Shown: piece by piece, positions 37,376 through 44,901 of the stretch
Position numbering within the stretch: the stretch's first letter is position 1
How the letters are laid out: every line of letters begins with the position of its first letter
Assembly (NCBI RefSeq): GCF_021390335.1
Contig: NZ_JAJUXK010000001.1
Span: 496,001-560,000 of the forward strand
Length of the DNA stretch: 64,000 nt
DNA from: Dyadobacter sp. CY343
Lineage (GTDB): Bacteria; Bacteroidota; Bacteroidia; Cytophagales; Spirosomataceae
Direction of reading: 5' to 3'
The notes under the pieces: generated by a model
Told to the model about the DNA's origin: nothing
The model's input: only the letters and a program-made list of their open reading frames with translations
Databases searched by the model: none
Position numbers and translations under genes: made by a program

Positions 37376-37591
37376 TTACATATATTCTTTGAATTCATCC
37401 AGAGGTTCGTCAAAATCATCTGACATAATTATTTTTCCACTCAATATGCCAGCCACTCGTTTCGTCAGTGGCTGCTCTAATTTTATGTCTTCAAAAAAAG
37501 TGACCACAACCTCTGTTTTTTTATTGACAGGCGGGATTTCCATTAGCGTCACCTTACCGTTCTCGAAAATTCCTCTTACAGTGGTTAGCAT
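37376..37591 (-). CDS. Antitoxin partner of the PIN toxin
   Basis: 71 residues from MLTTVRGIFENGKVTLMEIP at 37589-37591; the upstream in-frame extension is hydrophobic and unlike the family. The N-terminus is an AbrB/DUF2281-like strand-rich segment (RGIFENGKVTLMEIPP), and the acidic C-terminus ends DEPLDEFKEYM. Such proteins are regularly encoded directly before VapC-type toxins. Confidence 0.75.
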   Translation of the reverse strand: MLTTVRGIFENGKVTLMEIPPVNKKTEVVVTFFEDIKLEQPLTKRVAGILSGKIIMSDDFDEPLDEFKEYM

Positions 37592-37741
37592 AGCTTTATT
37601 GTTTTGCTGATAATCAAATATACAAAATACTAATAACTGAAATTTCATACGAGCATCGGCAATGGACTAACGGCAGCGTTGAACTTCCCATTCGTCGATA
37701 AAAATTACCAGACGGTCTGTTGATTGGTGCAGTTCGCAGAT

Positions 37742-37792
37742 TGGTGGTTAGAGCGCGTTAAACGCACGGGCGAAATCTCCCTCTAACCACCA
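37742..37792 (+). promoter_or_regulatory. Long stem-loop in the leader of the CpxP-like gene
   Basis: TGGTGGTTAGAG (37742-37753) and CTCTAACCACCA (37781-37792) are perfect 12-bp inverted repeats. GCGTTAAACGC inside forms a second small hairpin. No T-run follows, so it is not a typical terminator. It lies 28 bp before the next start codon and may be an RNA leader structure or an operator. Confidence 0.6.
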
Positions 37793-37820
37793 TAAACGAA
37801 CAAATTAAACATTAGAAACC

Positions 37821-38189
37821 ATGAAAAAGACCATCTTAGCAATCGCAACAATAGTAACATTGACCATCGGAAACGGCTTCGCACAAAGTTACAGAGGACA
37901 CCAGTCGCCGCGCGAAAACGCCAGAATGGAGAATGCTTACGAGGAGTTCCAGATCAACAAGCTGGACAACATCGTGAAGCTGACCCGCAAGCAGGAAAAT
38001 CAGATCAAAAGGATCGAGAACAAATATGATCGCCTGGCGCCGCGTAACCAGAGAGCTCACACCTACCAGGGTGCAATGAGATTGGAACAACAAAAACAAA
38101 AAGAGATCCTTTCAGTTCTCAACCCGGTGCAGCGCCAGCGCCTATTCGCTTACCAGAATGCGAGCAGAAGAGGTAATTGGAGAGGATAA
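37821..38189 (+). CDS. Small secreted Spy/CpxP-like protein
   Basis: 122 residues with a signal peptide (TILAIATIVTLTIGNGFAQ). The mature protein is basic and helical. It carries LTRKQENQIKRIENKYDRL followed by QQKQKEILSVLNPVQRQRL, a pair of helices that resembles the LTxxQ motif of periplasmic Spy/CpxP chaperones. Homology at family level is tentative. It is a monocistronic unit with a leader stem-loop and a strong terminator. Confidence 0.6.
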   Translation: MKKTILAIATIVTLTIGNGFAQSYRGHQSPRENARMENAYEEFQINKLDNIVKLTRKQENQIKRIENKYDRLAPRNQRAHTYQGAMRLEQQKQKEILSVLNPVQRQRLFAYQNASRRGNWRG

Positions 38190-38216
38190 GTAGTAAAATT
38201 TAGCCATGAAAAATAC

Positions 38217-38251
38217 ATTAGCCAGGTCGTAGAGATCTGGCTAATTTTTTT
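38217..38251 (+). terminator. Intrinsic terminator after the CpxP-like gene
   Basis: ATTAGCCAG (38217-38225) pairs with CTGGCTAAT (38237-38245), followed by a run of T. Confidence 0.85.
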
Positions 38252-38336
38252 GCATTAAGGCAATCTTCTATTCTTTAAATTTCCTTTCAAACCTGCAAAT
38301 GCACCGCTCATCACGAAACAAGGATATTTCCATATA

Positions 38337-38372
38337 GTACCTTGCATAACAAAGTACCTTACTATACATTTG
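38337..38372 (+). promoter_or_regulatory. Promoter with overlapping operator before the second TonB-dependent receptor
   Basis: TACATTTG (38365-38372) fits the Bacteroidota -7 box TAnnTTTG, with TTG at 38342-38344 as the -33 element and 20 bp between them. The near-palindrome GTACCTTG-N5-CAAAGTAC (38337-38357) covers the -33 box and part of the spacer, where a repressor would block RNA polymerase. Confidence 0.6.
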
Positions 38373-38407
38373 TTCTCTGCATCTATTAGCCATAAAAATA
38401 AAAAGCC

Positions 38408-40849
38408 ATGAAATCGTTACTATTATTCCTACTGTCGCTCTTACTCTCAGGGTTGATCTGCATTCAGGATTCTTTGGGGCAGTCTGTACTTTCCGGCCGT
38501 CAGGTCAGGGGTATTGTCACCGATTCACTGAGCGGCAAGTCGATGGATTTTATCACAGTGAATTTACTGGTAGACAAGGTTATTGCTGTAAAAGCCGATT
38601 TCACCAAAGAAGATGGAAGTTTTGTTTTTGACAAATTAAAACCAGCGAACTACACGGTCGCGATCGTGGGAGTAGGCTACGGTGCCAAATTGCTGACCGC
38701 CGATCTGAGCGACAGTACCCAATCCGTGATCGATCTGGGCCGCATTAAGCTGAGCCCGAATACCGTTGGATTGAAGGAAGTGACGGTAACGAGTGTGAAA
38801 CCTATCGTTCAACAGGAAGTCGACCGGATTTCTTATGACTTGCAAGCCGATCCGGAAAGCAAGATTTACAGTGTACTCGATATGATGCGCAAAGTGCCTT
38901 ACCTGGCGCTCGACGGGGACGATAATATCCAGCTGAAAGGGAATACCGATTTCAAGATCCTGATCAACGGAAAACCTTCGAGTATGATGGAACGGAGCTA
39001 CAAGGAAGTGCTGAGAAGTATGCCGGCCTCGTCTATCGAGCGCATTGAAGTGATCACTACGCCGCCAGCCAAGTACGATGCCGAGGGGCTTGCCGGGATT
39101 ATCAATATCATCACCCACCGTAAAATCGACAACGGTTATAATGGTACAATCACCCTCAGCGAGCGGTTTCCGGTAGGCGGCCCGGGCGTGGGAGGTACGT
39201 TTGCTGCCAAACTCGGTAAGGTCGGTATGACGGTTTTGTTGGGCGGGAGCCAGTACCGCACACCGTCGACCGTGAATGGGGTGAACCGGAGTACTTTCGG
39301 CGAGCGCAATACCAATATGTTTCAGGAAGGATCGTCGCGGTCGGAGAATAACAGCGGCTATGTGGGCTACGAGATCAGTTATGAGATCGATACGCTGAAT
39401 CTGCTGAGCGCGCAGTTCAATATCAATGGAAGCTATTCGGATGGTTTGGGTTATCAAAGCTCTCGTTTAAGCGGAAACGGTAAAATTCTGGAAGCTTACC
39501 GGATCAATAACGACAACAATGGAAATGGAAACGGAATGGATGCGGCGGTCAATTTTCAGCGGACTTCCAAAGCGGATAAAGGCCGGTTGCTGACCCTTTC
39601 CTACCGGTATTTTGGATTTAATAATAAACAAAAAAACAACCTGGATATTACTGACCAGGTCAATTTTGAGCTTCCTGATTACCGGCAGGTAAATGACCAG
39701 GGATTTTCGGAGCAAACGTTTCAGGTGGATTACGTTTATCCCGTCAAAAAGCTGAGTATTGAAGCAGGTTTAAAGGGGATTATGAGAGATAACCGCAGTG
39801 ATTTTCAATATGAAACGTTCGATCCGGAAACTGGTCAGTATCTGATCAATAAAGATATGAGCAACAAGTTCAGCAACATTCAAAACGTTTTCGGCGCTTA
39901 CAATACGTATCAGTACAATCTGAAAAAGTGGTCACTGAAAGCGGGCGTGCGGATTGAGCAAACGATCGTGGATGCAGATTTTATTTCAACCGATTCAAAG
40001 GTGCGCCAGAACTATTTTAATGTGATCCCGTCGGTATCGGTGAACCGGAAATTGAAGAACAACAATGCGCTAAATCTGGGTTATTCGCAGCGCATCCAGC
40101 GGCCGGGTATTTGGCAGCTGAACCCGTTTATCGACCGATCTAATCCTAGTTTTGAAAGGACCGGGAACCCCAACCTGCGTCCTGCCTTCGTCAATGACAT
40201 TTCTCTGAATTATAGTTTGAACAAAAAAGTTTCTGTGAATGCAGGCGTGGGCCTCACTGCATTTCGCGATCTGATCTTTGGTGTGGCTGTTTACAATCCT
40301 GAAACCAATATCACCCAAACTTCTTTCGAAAACTCAGGTACCGCGCGGCTTATCACGGGGATGCTGAATGCCAATTATCCGATTACCAAAAAATGGAATT
40401 TCAGTCTGAATGCGAGGGTGGCGCACGGAAAGGTGAAGGGGACGGTGAATAATATACCGGTTACTAATCAGGGTATTATGTCGCAGGTATCGGCATCGAC
40501 GGGTTATCGTCTGGAAAAGGATTGGCGGCTCAATGCGAACCTGAACGTAAATGGCCGGAATATCAATTTGCAAGGCACTAATAATGCTATGACCAGCTAT
40601 TCATTTAGTATCAGCAAGGATATTATGAAAGATAAATTATCGCTTTCTGCCGCCGCCAATAATCCTTTCACGAAGTTCAGGAACTGGCGCAGAGAGACTT
40701 ACGGCCCTGATTTTAATCAACTTGACTACCGGAGAGATTACTTCCGTACATTCAATTTCAGCCTCAACTACAAATTCGGTAAGCTGAAAGAGGCGATCAA
40801 AAAGAACAAAAGAGGAATCCGCAACGACGATGTTCAGAATGGAGGTTAA
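38408..40849 (+). CDS. Outer membrane beta-barrel TonB-dependent receptor-like protein
   Basis: 813 residues. The signal peptide is near residues 1-25. A carboxypeptidase-like regulatory domain follows (VRGIVTDSLSGKSMDFITVN, about 33-115). The plug domain holds PESKIYSVLDMMRKVPYLAL and IERIEVITTPPAKYDAEGLA, typical of the outer_membrane_beta-barrel_3 group. The barrel ends FSLNYKFGKLKEAIKKNKRG with a charged tail. Ligand unknown. It stands alone behind its own promoter and converges on the AAA ATPase gene with four bases between stops. Confidence 0.85.
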   Translation: MKSLLLFLLSLLLSGLICIQDSLGQSVLSGRQVRGIVTDSLSGKSMDFITVNLLVDKVIAVKADFTKEDGSFVFDKLKPANYTVAIVGVGYGAKLLTADLSDSTQSVIDLGRIKLSPNTVGLKEVTVTSVKPIVQQEVDRISYDLQADPESKIYSVLDMMRKVPYLALDGDDNIQLKGNTDFKILINGKPSSMMERSYKEVLRSMPASSIERIEVITTPPAKYDAEGLAGIINIITHRKIDNGYNGTITLSERFPVGGPGVGGTFAAKLGKVGMTVLLGGSQYRTPSTVNGVNRSTFGERNTNMFQEGSSRSENNSGYVGYEISYEIDTLNLLSAQFNINGSYSDGLGYQSSRLSGNGKILEAYRINNDNNGNGNGMDAAVNFQRTSKADKGRLLTLSYRYFGFNNKQKNNLDITDQVNFELPDYRQVNDQGFSEQTFQVDYVYPVKKLSIEAGLKGIMRDNRSDFQYETFDPETGQYLINKDMSNKFSNIQNVFGAYNTYQYNLKKWSLKAGVRIEQTIVDADFISTDSKVRQNYFNVIPSVSVNRKLKNNNALNLGYSQRIQRPGIWQLNPFIDRSNPSFERTGNPNLRPAFVNDISLNYSLNKKVSVNAGVGLTAFRDLIFGVAVYNPETNITQTSFENSGTARLITGMLNANYPITKKWNFSLNARVAHGKVKGTVNNIPVTNQGIMSQVSASTGYRLEKDWRLNANLNVNGRNINLQGTNNAMTSYSFSISKDIMKDKLSLSAAANNPFTKFRNWRRETYGPDFNQLDYRRDYFRTFNFSLNYKFGKLKEAIKKNKRGIRNDDVQNGG

Positions 40850-40853
40850 AGGG

Positions 40854-42062
40854 TTACTCCGCGAGGAATCGAAAGGCCGGAATTGCTTTTATAACTTTTC
40901 CGTCCCTTTCGAATTCTTCGGTTTGGTGTAGTGTAACAATGGTGCCTTCACTTAATTTGAAAAATTCCATTGCTTCAAACAAACCATTCATCTCGCGATC
41001 CAGATTATCGGGTGTGAGTTCGTAACAAACTTGTAACAGTTTCTTTGCTGCACCTTTTTGAAAGACCACAAAATCACATTCATTCTTTTCTGAGAAGTAA
41101 TATATTTCTTTAAAATCCCTGCGTAAATGAAGGAATATCATATTCTCAAATTTTCGACCAAAATCATCAGTAAATGATCCTGAATTGGCATTGATCATAC
41201 CTGTGTCGGCTGCATATATTTTACGCGGATTAACCAGCTGCTTTCTTGCGGAGTAACTGAATTTTGGGATAAAATGGAACAGATATGTATATTCCAGATG
41301 TGACAAATAATCCATGATCGTGCTGGTGGACCCGATTTCGAAAAGCCCTTTGAGCCGGTTGCCGGTAACCAGTTTACCCACATTTGAGACCAGGTACAAT
41401 GCAAGTCTTTGCAGCGTTTTAACATCACGAACGCCGTAACGAACCGCTATATCGCGGATTAATATGTCTTCGAAAAGGTGATGCAGCACTTCTTCCAATC
41501 CTGATTTTACATATTCAGGAAACCCGCCGGTGTGCAGGTATGCCATCACGGCTTCTTCGGAAGGCTGCCACTTTCTGTAATTTATAAATTCAGTGAAAGA
41601 AAAAGGGAAAAGCTCTTTTGTAATGTGCCTGCCAGTCAATTTTGTGCCCAGCTCGCGGCTAAGTAACGATGCATTGGAGCCCGTGATTACCACTTTGCAG
41701 CCTTCATCGAGTTTTTGCCTGACATAAGTTTCCCAACGATCGATGATCTGTATTTCATCAAAAAAAAGCACATTGGTCTTTGATTCTTTTATGATCGCGT
41801 CCAGCCGCGAAAAGTCATTTGGCTCAAAATTGTATAGCCGGGTATCTTCAAAATTCAGGTAAAGTGCTTCGGGGTATTTTTCTTTCAGTAACTGATACAG
41901 CAATGTGCTCTTCCCCGAACGCCTGATTCCGGAGACTATCAATGCGTGGGATGTTATATCCGGCAATATAGCCAGCGCACTTCGCCGAAGCCCAAGGTCG
42001 AGATCATGGACGTTGGACTTCTGGGCTTCCACTACATTCGCTAGTACAGATTGCAGTATCAT
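40854..42062 (-). CDS. AAA ATPase with DUF4143 C-terminal domain
   Basis: 402 residues. The P-loop is SGIRRSGKSTLLYQLL near residues 45-60, Walker B is NVLFFDEIQII near 97-107, and the sensor is VVITGSNASLLSRELGTKLTGR. The C-terminal half is the DUF4143 region with a restriction-endonuclease-like core (YYFSEKNECDFVVF, then LLQVCYEL). The family is common and patchily distributed, with unknown function; some authors suspect links to mobile DNA or defence. It is AT-richer than the permeases around it and separates blocks 2 and 3. Confidence 0.85.
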   Translation of the reverse strand: MILQSVLANVVEAQKSNVHDLDLGLRRSALAILPDITSHALIVSGIRRSGKSTLLYQLLKEKYPEALYLNFEDTRLYNFEPNDFSRLDAIIKESKTNVLFFDEIQIIDRWETYVRQKLDEGCKVVITGSNASLLSRELGTKLTGRHITKELFPFSFTEFINYRKWQPSEEAVMAYLHTGGFPEYVKSGLEEVLHHLFEDILIRDIAVRYGVRDVKTLQRLALYLVSNVGKLVTGNRLKGLFEIGSTSTIMDYLSHLEYTYLFHFIPKFSYSARKQLVNPRKIYAADTGMINANSGSFTDDFGRKFENMIFLHLRRDFKEIYYFSEKNECDFVVFQKGAAKKLLQVCYELTPDNLDREMNGLFEAMEFFKLSEGTIVTLHQTEEFERDGKVIKAIPAFRFLAE

Positions 42063-42078
42063 AACAGATCTTTTGATA

Positions 42079-42109
42079 CAAAAATATACTTTTGTTCATT
42101 AGTATCAAA
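42079..42109 (-). promoter_or_regulatory. Promoter of the AAA ATPase gene
   Basis: On the minus strand TTTG (42106-42109) and TATTTTTG (42079-42086) fit the Bacteroidota -33 and -7 boxes with 19 bp between. An inverted repeat TTTGATAC / GTATCAAA flanks the promoter (42073-42080 and 42102-42109). Confidence 0.55.
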
Positions 42110-42173
42110 CAATGTTGTTCGTTACTATCGGACAAGTTTGTTTATGGACAGCTGTATATGTAAAATAACCAAG

Positions 42174-42206
42174 CGAACACTGAACACAAATGTCCGAAAT
42201 CGAACA
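42174..42206. promoter_or_regulatory. Activator palindromes upstream of permease 7
   Basis: TGTCCGAAATCGAACA (42191-42206) matches the TGTCCG-N4-CGRACA palindrome. Upstream, CGAACA (42174-42179) and TGAACA (42181-42186) are extra half sites; the second is 20 bp from the matching half of the main site. Confidence 0.7.
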
Positions 42207-42249
42207 TTTTATATATCATAACTAGTTGAAAACTTAATAGTTAAGCTAA

Positions 42250-42265
42250 TGGCACAAATTTAGAG
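42250..42265 (+). promoter_or_regulatory. Sigma-54-like element upstream of permease 7
   Basis: TGGCACAAATTTAGAG has a perfect -24 half (TGGCAC) but a weak -12 half. It lies 44 bp after the palindrome and 74 bp before the permease 7 start. Confidence 0.45.
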
Positions 42266-42284
42266 CCGGGTTTCTATCACAACC

Positions 42285-42319
42285 TAACAGCCAAAAGCTA
42301 ACAGCTATAAGCCGACAGC
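42285..42319 (+). repeat. Heptamer repeat array before permease 7
   Basis: Five contiguous 7-bp units: TAACAGC, CAAAAGC, TAACAGC, TATAAGC, CGACAGC. The array ends four bases before the ATG of permease 7 and thus lies where a ribosome would bind. Confidence 0.8.
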
Positions 42320-42323
42320 CGCT

Positions 42324-44735
42324 ATGCTAAAAAACTATCTCAAAATCGCTTTCCGCAGTCTTTGGAAATATAAAACCAATACTTTCATCAGCGTAACCGG
42401 ACTTGCAATCGGTGTCAGTTGCTTTTTGCTGCTGGCTACTTATGTGCTGCATGAGCTGCGTTATGACCGTTTTCAGCCTGGCTCTGAGAGAATTGCGCGG
42501 GTAAACCTGTTTTATCAGTCGGGGGAAGGGGAGTCGGTTTATATTGCGATGACGCCGACTGCGGTCGCGCCGGTTTTTTCAAGGGAATTCAGCGAGATAG
42601 AAAGTGCAGCGCGTATTTATCCGTACAGCGCCGACGGTTCCGTTTCTGTTCAATATAACGATCAGTTGTTTAGTGAGCGGAAAGTCGTATTTGCGGATTC
42701 TTCGTTTTTCAAAGTTTTTCAATATCCTTTTGTGGAAGGTAACCCCGCTACGGCACTTTCCCAGCCCAATTCGGTGGTGATCGATCAGACTACGGCGACC
42801 AAGATCTTCGGAAAGGGCAGTGCGATCGGTAAGTCTGTGAAAATGAACGAGCGCCTGACCCTGCAAGTAACCGGGGTTATTAAAGATGTACCTTCCTATT
42901 CTCACCTTAAATTCAATTGGGTCGGTAGTTATAGCACTTTACCCCGCTCCAAAACGGAAGCTTTTGACTCAGCCAATGATTTTTCCTATGTCCTGCTGAA
43001 ACCCAATGCGGATCTTAAAACATTGCAGGCCAAAGTAGACAGATATGTAAGCAAAAACCTGGCAGACCCACGGAATCCGAGTTTCAAAGTGAGGCTGGAA
43101 CTCGAACCGTTTCATGCAATTCACCTTTATTCCAAAGCTACAAATGGTACCGAAGCTTCGGGTAACTACAAATACATTTACATTTTATCCGGCATTGCGG
43201 TACTGATCCTGCTCATCGCCTGCATTAATTTTATCAACCTGGTAACAGCCCGCTCAGCAGTTCGGGCGCGGGAAGTGGGTGTGCGGAAAGTGATCGGGGC
43301 ACTGCGTATGCAGCTTTTCGGTCAGCATATATTTGAAAGCGGGATGATCACATTCGTCGCTACGGTTATCGGGTTCCTGATCACCATGCTTACATTGCCC
43401 GGCCTCAGCAGCCTTACCGGGAAAGTGCTGGATCTGGGCGTTTGGCCAGCGCTCTCTTTTGAAGTCACGCTATTTGTTCTTTTTCTTGTTATTACAATTT
43501 TGTCCGGGGCATATCCGGCTGCGGTTTTGTCTGGTTTCGAGCCGGTTAAGGTATTGAAAGGAACTCCGCTTTCCAGCAATAGCGGCGGCGGGCTGCGCAA
43601 CTTTCTGGTTGTGTTCCAATTTACGATCTCCATGCTTTTCATTATCGCTACGCTCATTGCCGGTCAGCAGTTGAGATTTATCCAGAATAAAAACCTGGGC
43701 ATCAATCCCGACCAGATCATTGTGCTGGATATCAATTCGGGTATTTCCAAAAGCAAACTGGCTGCGATGAAAGGCGAGCTGCTCAATAACTCAGCTGTGA
43801 AATCGGTCACCGCCTCCTACGATTCGCCGCTGAATGTGCAGGGCGGCTACAACATTACCGCGGCCGACAAGCCCGCAGGTTTTGGAATGAATATCACAGC
43901 TATACCAGTCGAAAAAGACTTTGTGCCTACCATGGGAATGACGCTTGTTACAGGCGAGAATTTTAATGAGACCGATATTGTACAAGCCACACAAGACAGT
44001 TTTCAGCTGAGGAGCTACGCTTTTATACTGAACGAATCTGCGGTTAAAGGACTTGGCTGGACACCTGCAACTGCAATTGGTAAGATGGTCAATATGAATG
44101 GCAGGCAGGGTAAGGTCAAAGGAGTTGCGCAGGATTTTCATTTCAGGTCGCTGCACGAAAAGATCAGTCCGATCGCCATTCTGCCTGAATACGATTTTTT
44201 TGGTAAAATGATTGTCAAAGTGACTGGCAGGGGGGCTTCTGAGGCAGTGGAAATACTGGGAAAAAGCTGGGAATCGAATTTTCCTTTGCGGCCATTTGAG
44301 TACCATTTCCTGGATCAGGAGTTTGAAGAAATGTACAATGCCGAGAACAAGGTTTCCGCGGTTCTCGAAATATTTTCATTTGTAACAATCCTCATCAGCT
44401 GCCTCGGCCTCTTCGCATTGATCGCCTTTATAGCCCAGCAACGAACCAAGGAAATCGGTGTGCGGAAAGTGCTGGGCGCGTCGGTAACAAGTATCGTGAT
44501 GCTGCTGTCAAGGGATTTTGTCAAACTAATAGTAATTGCCATTATCATCTCGTCGCCCATTGCCTGGTATTTCATGAATGAGTGGCTGAAAGATTTCGCC
44601 TACCGCATCGATATCAGCCTGTGGGTTTTCATGGCCGGCGGAGCCATCGCAATACTGATCACATTCATCACAATCAGTTTTCAAACAATTAAAGCAGCGT
44701 TAATGAACCCTGTTCAATCGTTGAGATCGGATTGA
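42324..44735 (+). CDS. ABC transporter permease 7 (two FtsX domains)
   Basis: 803 residues, start MLKNYLKIAFRSLWKYKTNT. Cores: CINFINLVTARSAVRAREVGVRKVIGALR and CLGLFALIAFIAQQRTKEIGVRKVLGAS; the pore motif reads GAYPAAVLSGFEP. It ends NPVQSLRSD, the only copy finishing in Asp. It heads the largest block (permeases 7-12), with its own palindromes and promoter-like element. Its stop codon is followed at once by a purine repeat array. Confidence 0.9.
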   Translation: MLKNYLKIAFRSLWKYKTNTFISVTGLAIGVSCFLLLATYVLHELRYDRFQPGSERIARVNLFYQSGEGESVYIAMTPTAVAPVFSREFSEIESAARIYPYSADGSVSVQYNDQLFSERKVVFADSSFFKVFQYPFVEGNPATALSQPNSVVIDQTTATKIFGKGSAIGKSVKMNERLTLQVTGVIKDVPSYSHLKFNWVGSYSTLPRSKTEAFDSANDFSYVLLKPNADLKTLQAKVDRYVSKNLADPRNPSFKVRLELEPFHAIHLYSKATNGTEASGNYKYIYILSGIAVLILLIACINFINLVTARSAVRAREVGVRKVIGALRMQLFGQHIFESGMITFVATVIGFLITMLTLPGLSSLTGKVLDLGVWPALSFEVTLFVLFLVITILSGAYPAAVLSGFEPVKVLKGTPLSSNSGGGLRNFLVVFQFTISMLFIIATLIAGQQLRFIQNKNLGINPDQIIVLDINSGISKSKLAAMKGELLNNSAVKSVTASYDSPLNVQGGYNITAADKPAGFGMNITAIPVEKDFVPTMGMTLVTGENFNETDIVQATQDSFQLRSYAFILNESAVKGLGWTPATAIGKMVNMNGRQGKVKGVAQDFHFRSLHEKISPIAILPEYDFFGKMIVKVTGRGASEAVEILGKSWESNFPLRPFEYHFLDQEFEEMYNAENKVSAVLEIFSFVTILISCLGLFALIAFIAQQRTKEIGVRKVLGASVTSIVMLLSRDFVKLIVIAIIISSPIAWYFMNEWLKDFAYRIDISLWVFMAGGAIAILITFITISFQTIKAALMNPVQSLRSD

Positions 44736-44890
44736 GGGAGGGAAGGGAGGAAAGGGAGGAAAGGGAGGAAGGAGAAAAGGAGGAAGGATTTTTGCACTCA
44801 TTTTTTATTTCTCCATCCTCCATCCTCCGTTGCTCCATCCTCCATCCTCCGTTCCTCCATTCCTCCATCCTCCCTTTCCTCCATTCTCCC
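44736..44890. repeat. Inverted pair of purine/pyrimidine arrays between permeases 7 and 8
   Basis: A purine array (GGGAGGGA, AGGGAGGA and similar) runs from 44736, directly after the stop codon, to 44788. After about 20 bp an inverted pyrimidine array runs from 44810 to 44890; read on the minus strand it has units GGAGGAAA, GGGAGGAT, GGAGGAAT, GGAGGAAC and 7-bp GGAGGAT. It ends with an A-run 12 bp before the ATG of permease 8. The two arrays could form one long hairpin. Confidence 0.87.
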
Positions 44891-44901
44891 AAAAAAAAGC
44901 C

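Noticed and set aside
37725-37792. tRNA-like stretch with GGTTAGAGCG and a terminal ACCACCA
   Set aside because: It cannot be folded into a cloverleaf with a T-arm and acceptor stem; the inverted repeat explains the similarity.
38636-39457. 273-codon open frame antisense to the second TonB-dependent receptor
   Set aside because: It has no recognisable family, low-complexity Arg/His/Ile composition typical of a reversed coding strand, and lies wholly inside a well supported gene.
42116-42134. Additional activator palindrome TGTTCG...CGGACA before the AAA ATPase
   Set aside because: The half sites are separated by seven bases, not four, so it does not fit the motif.
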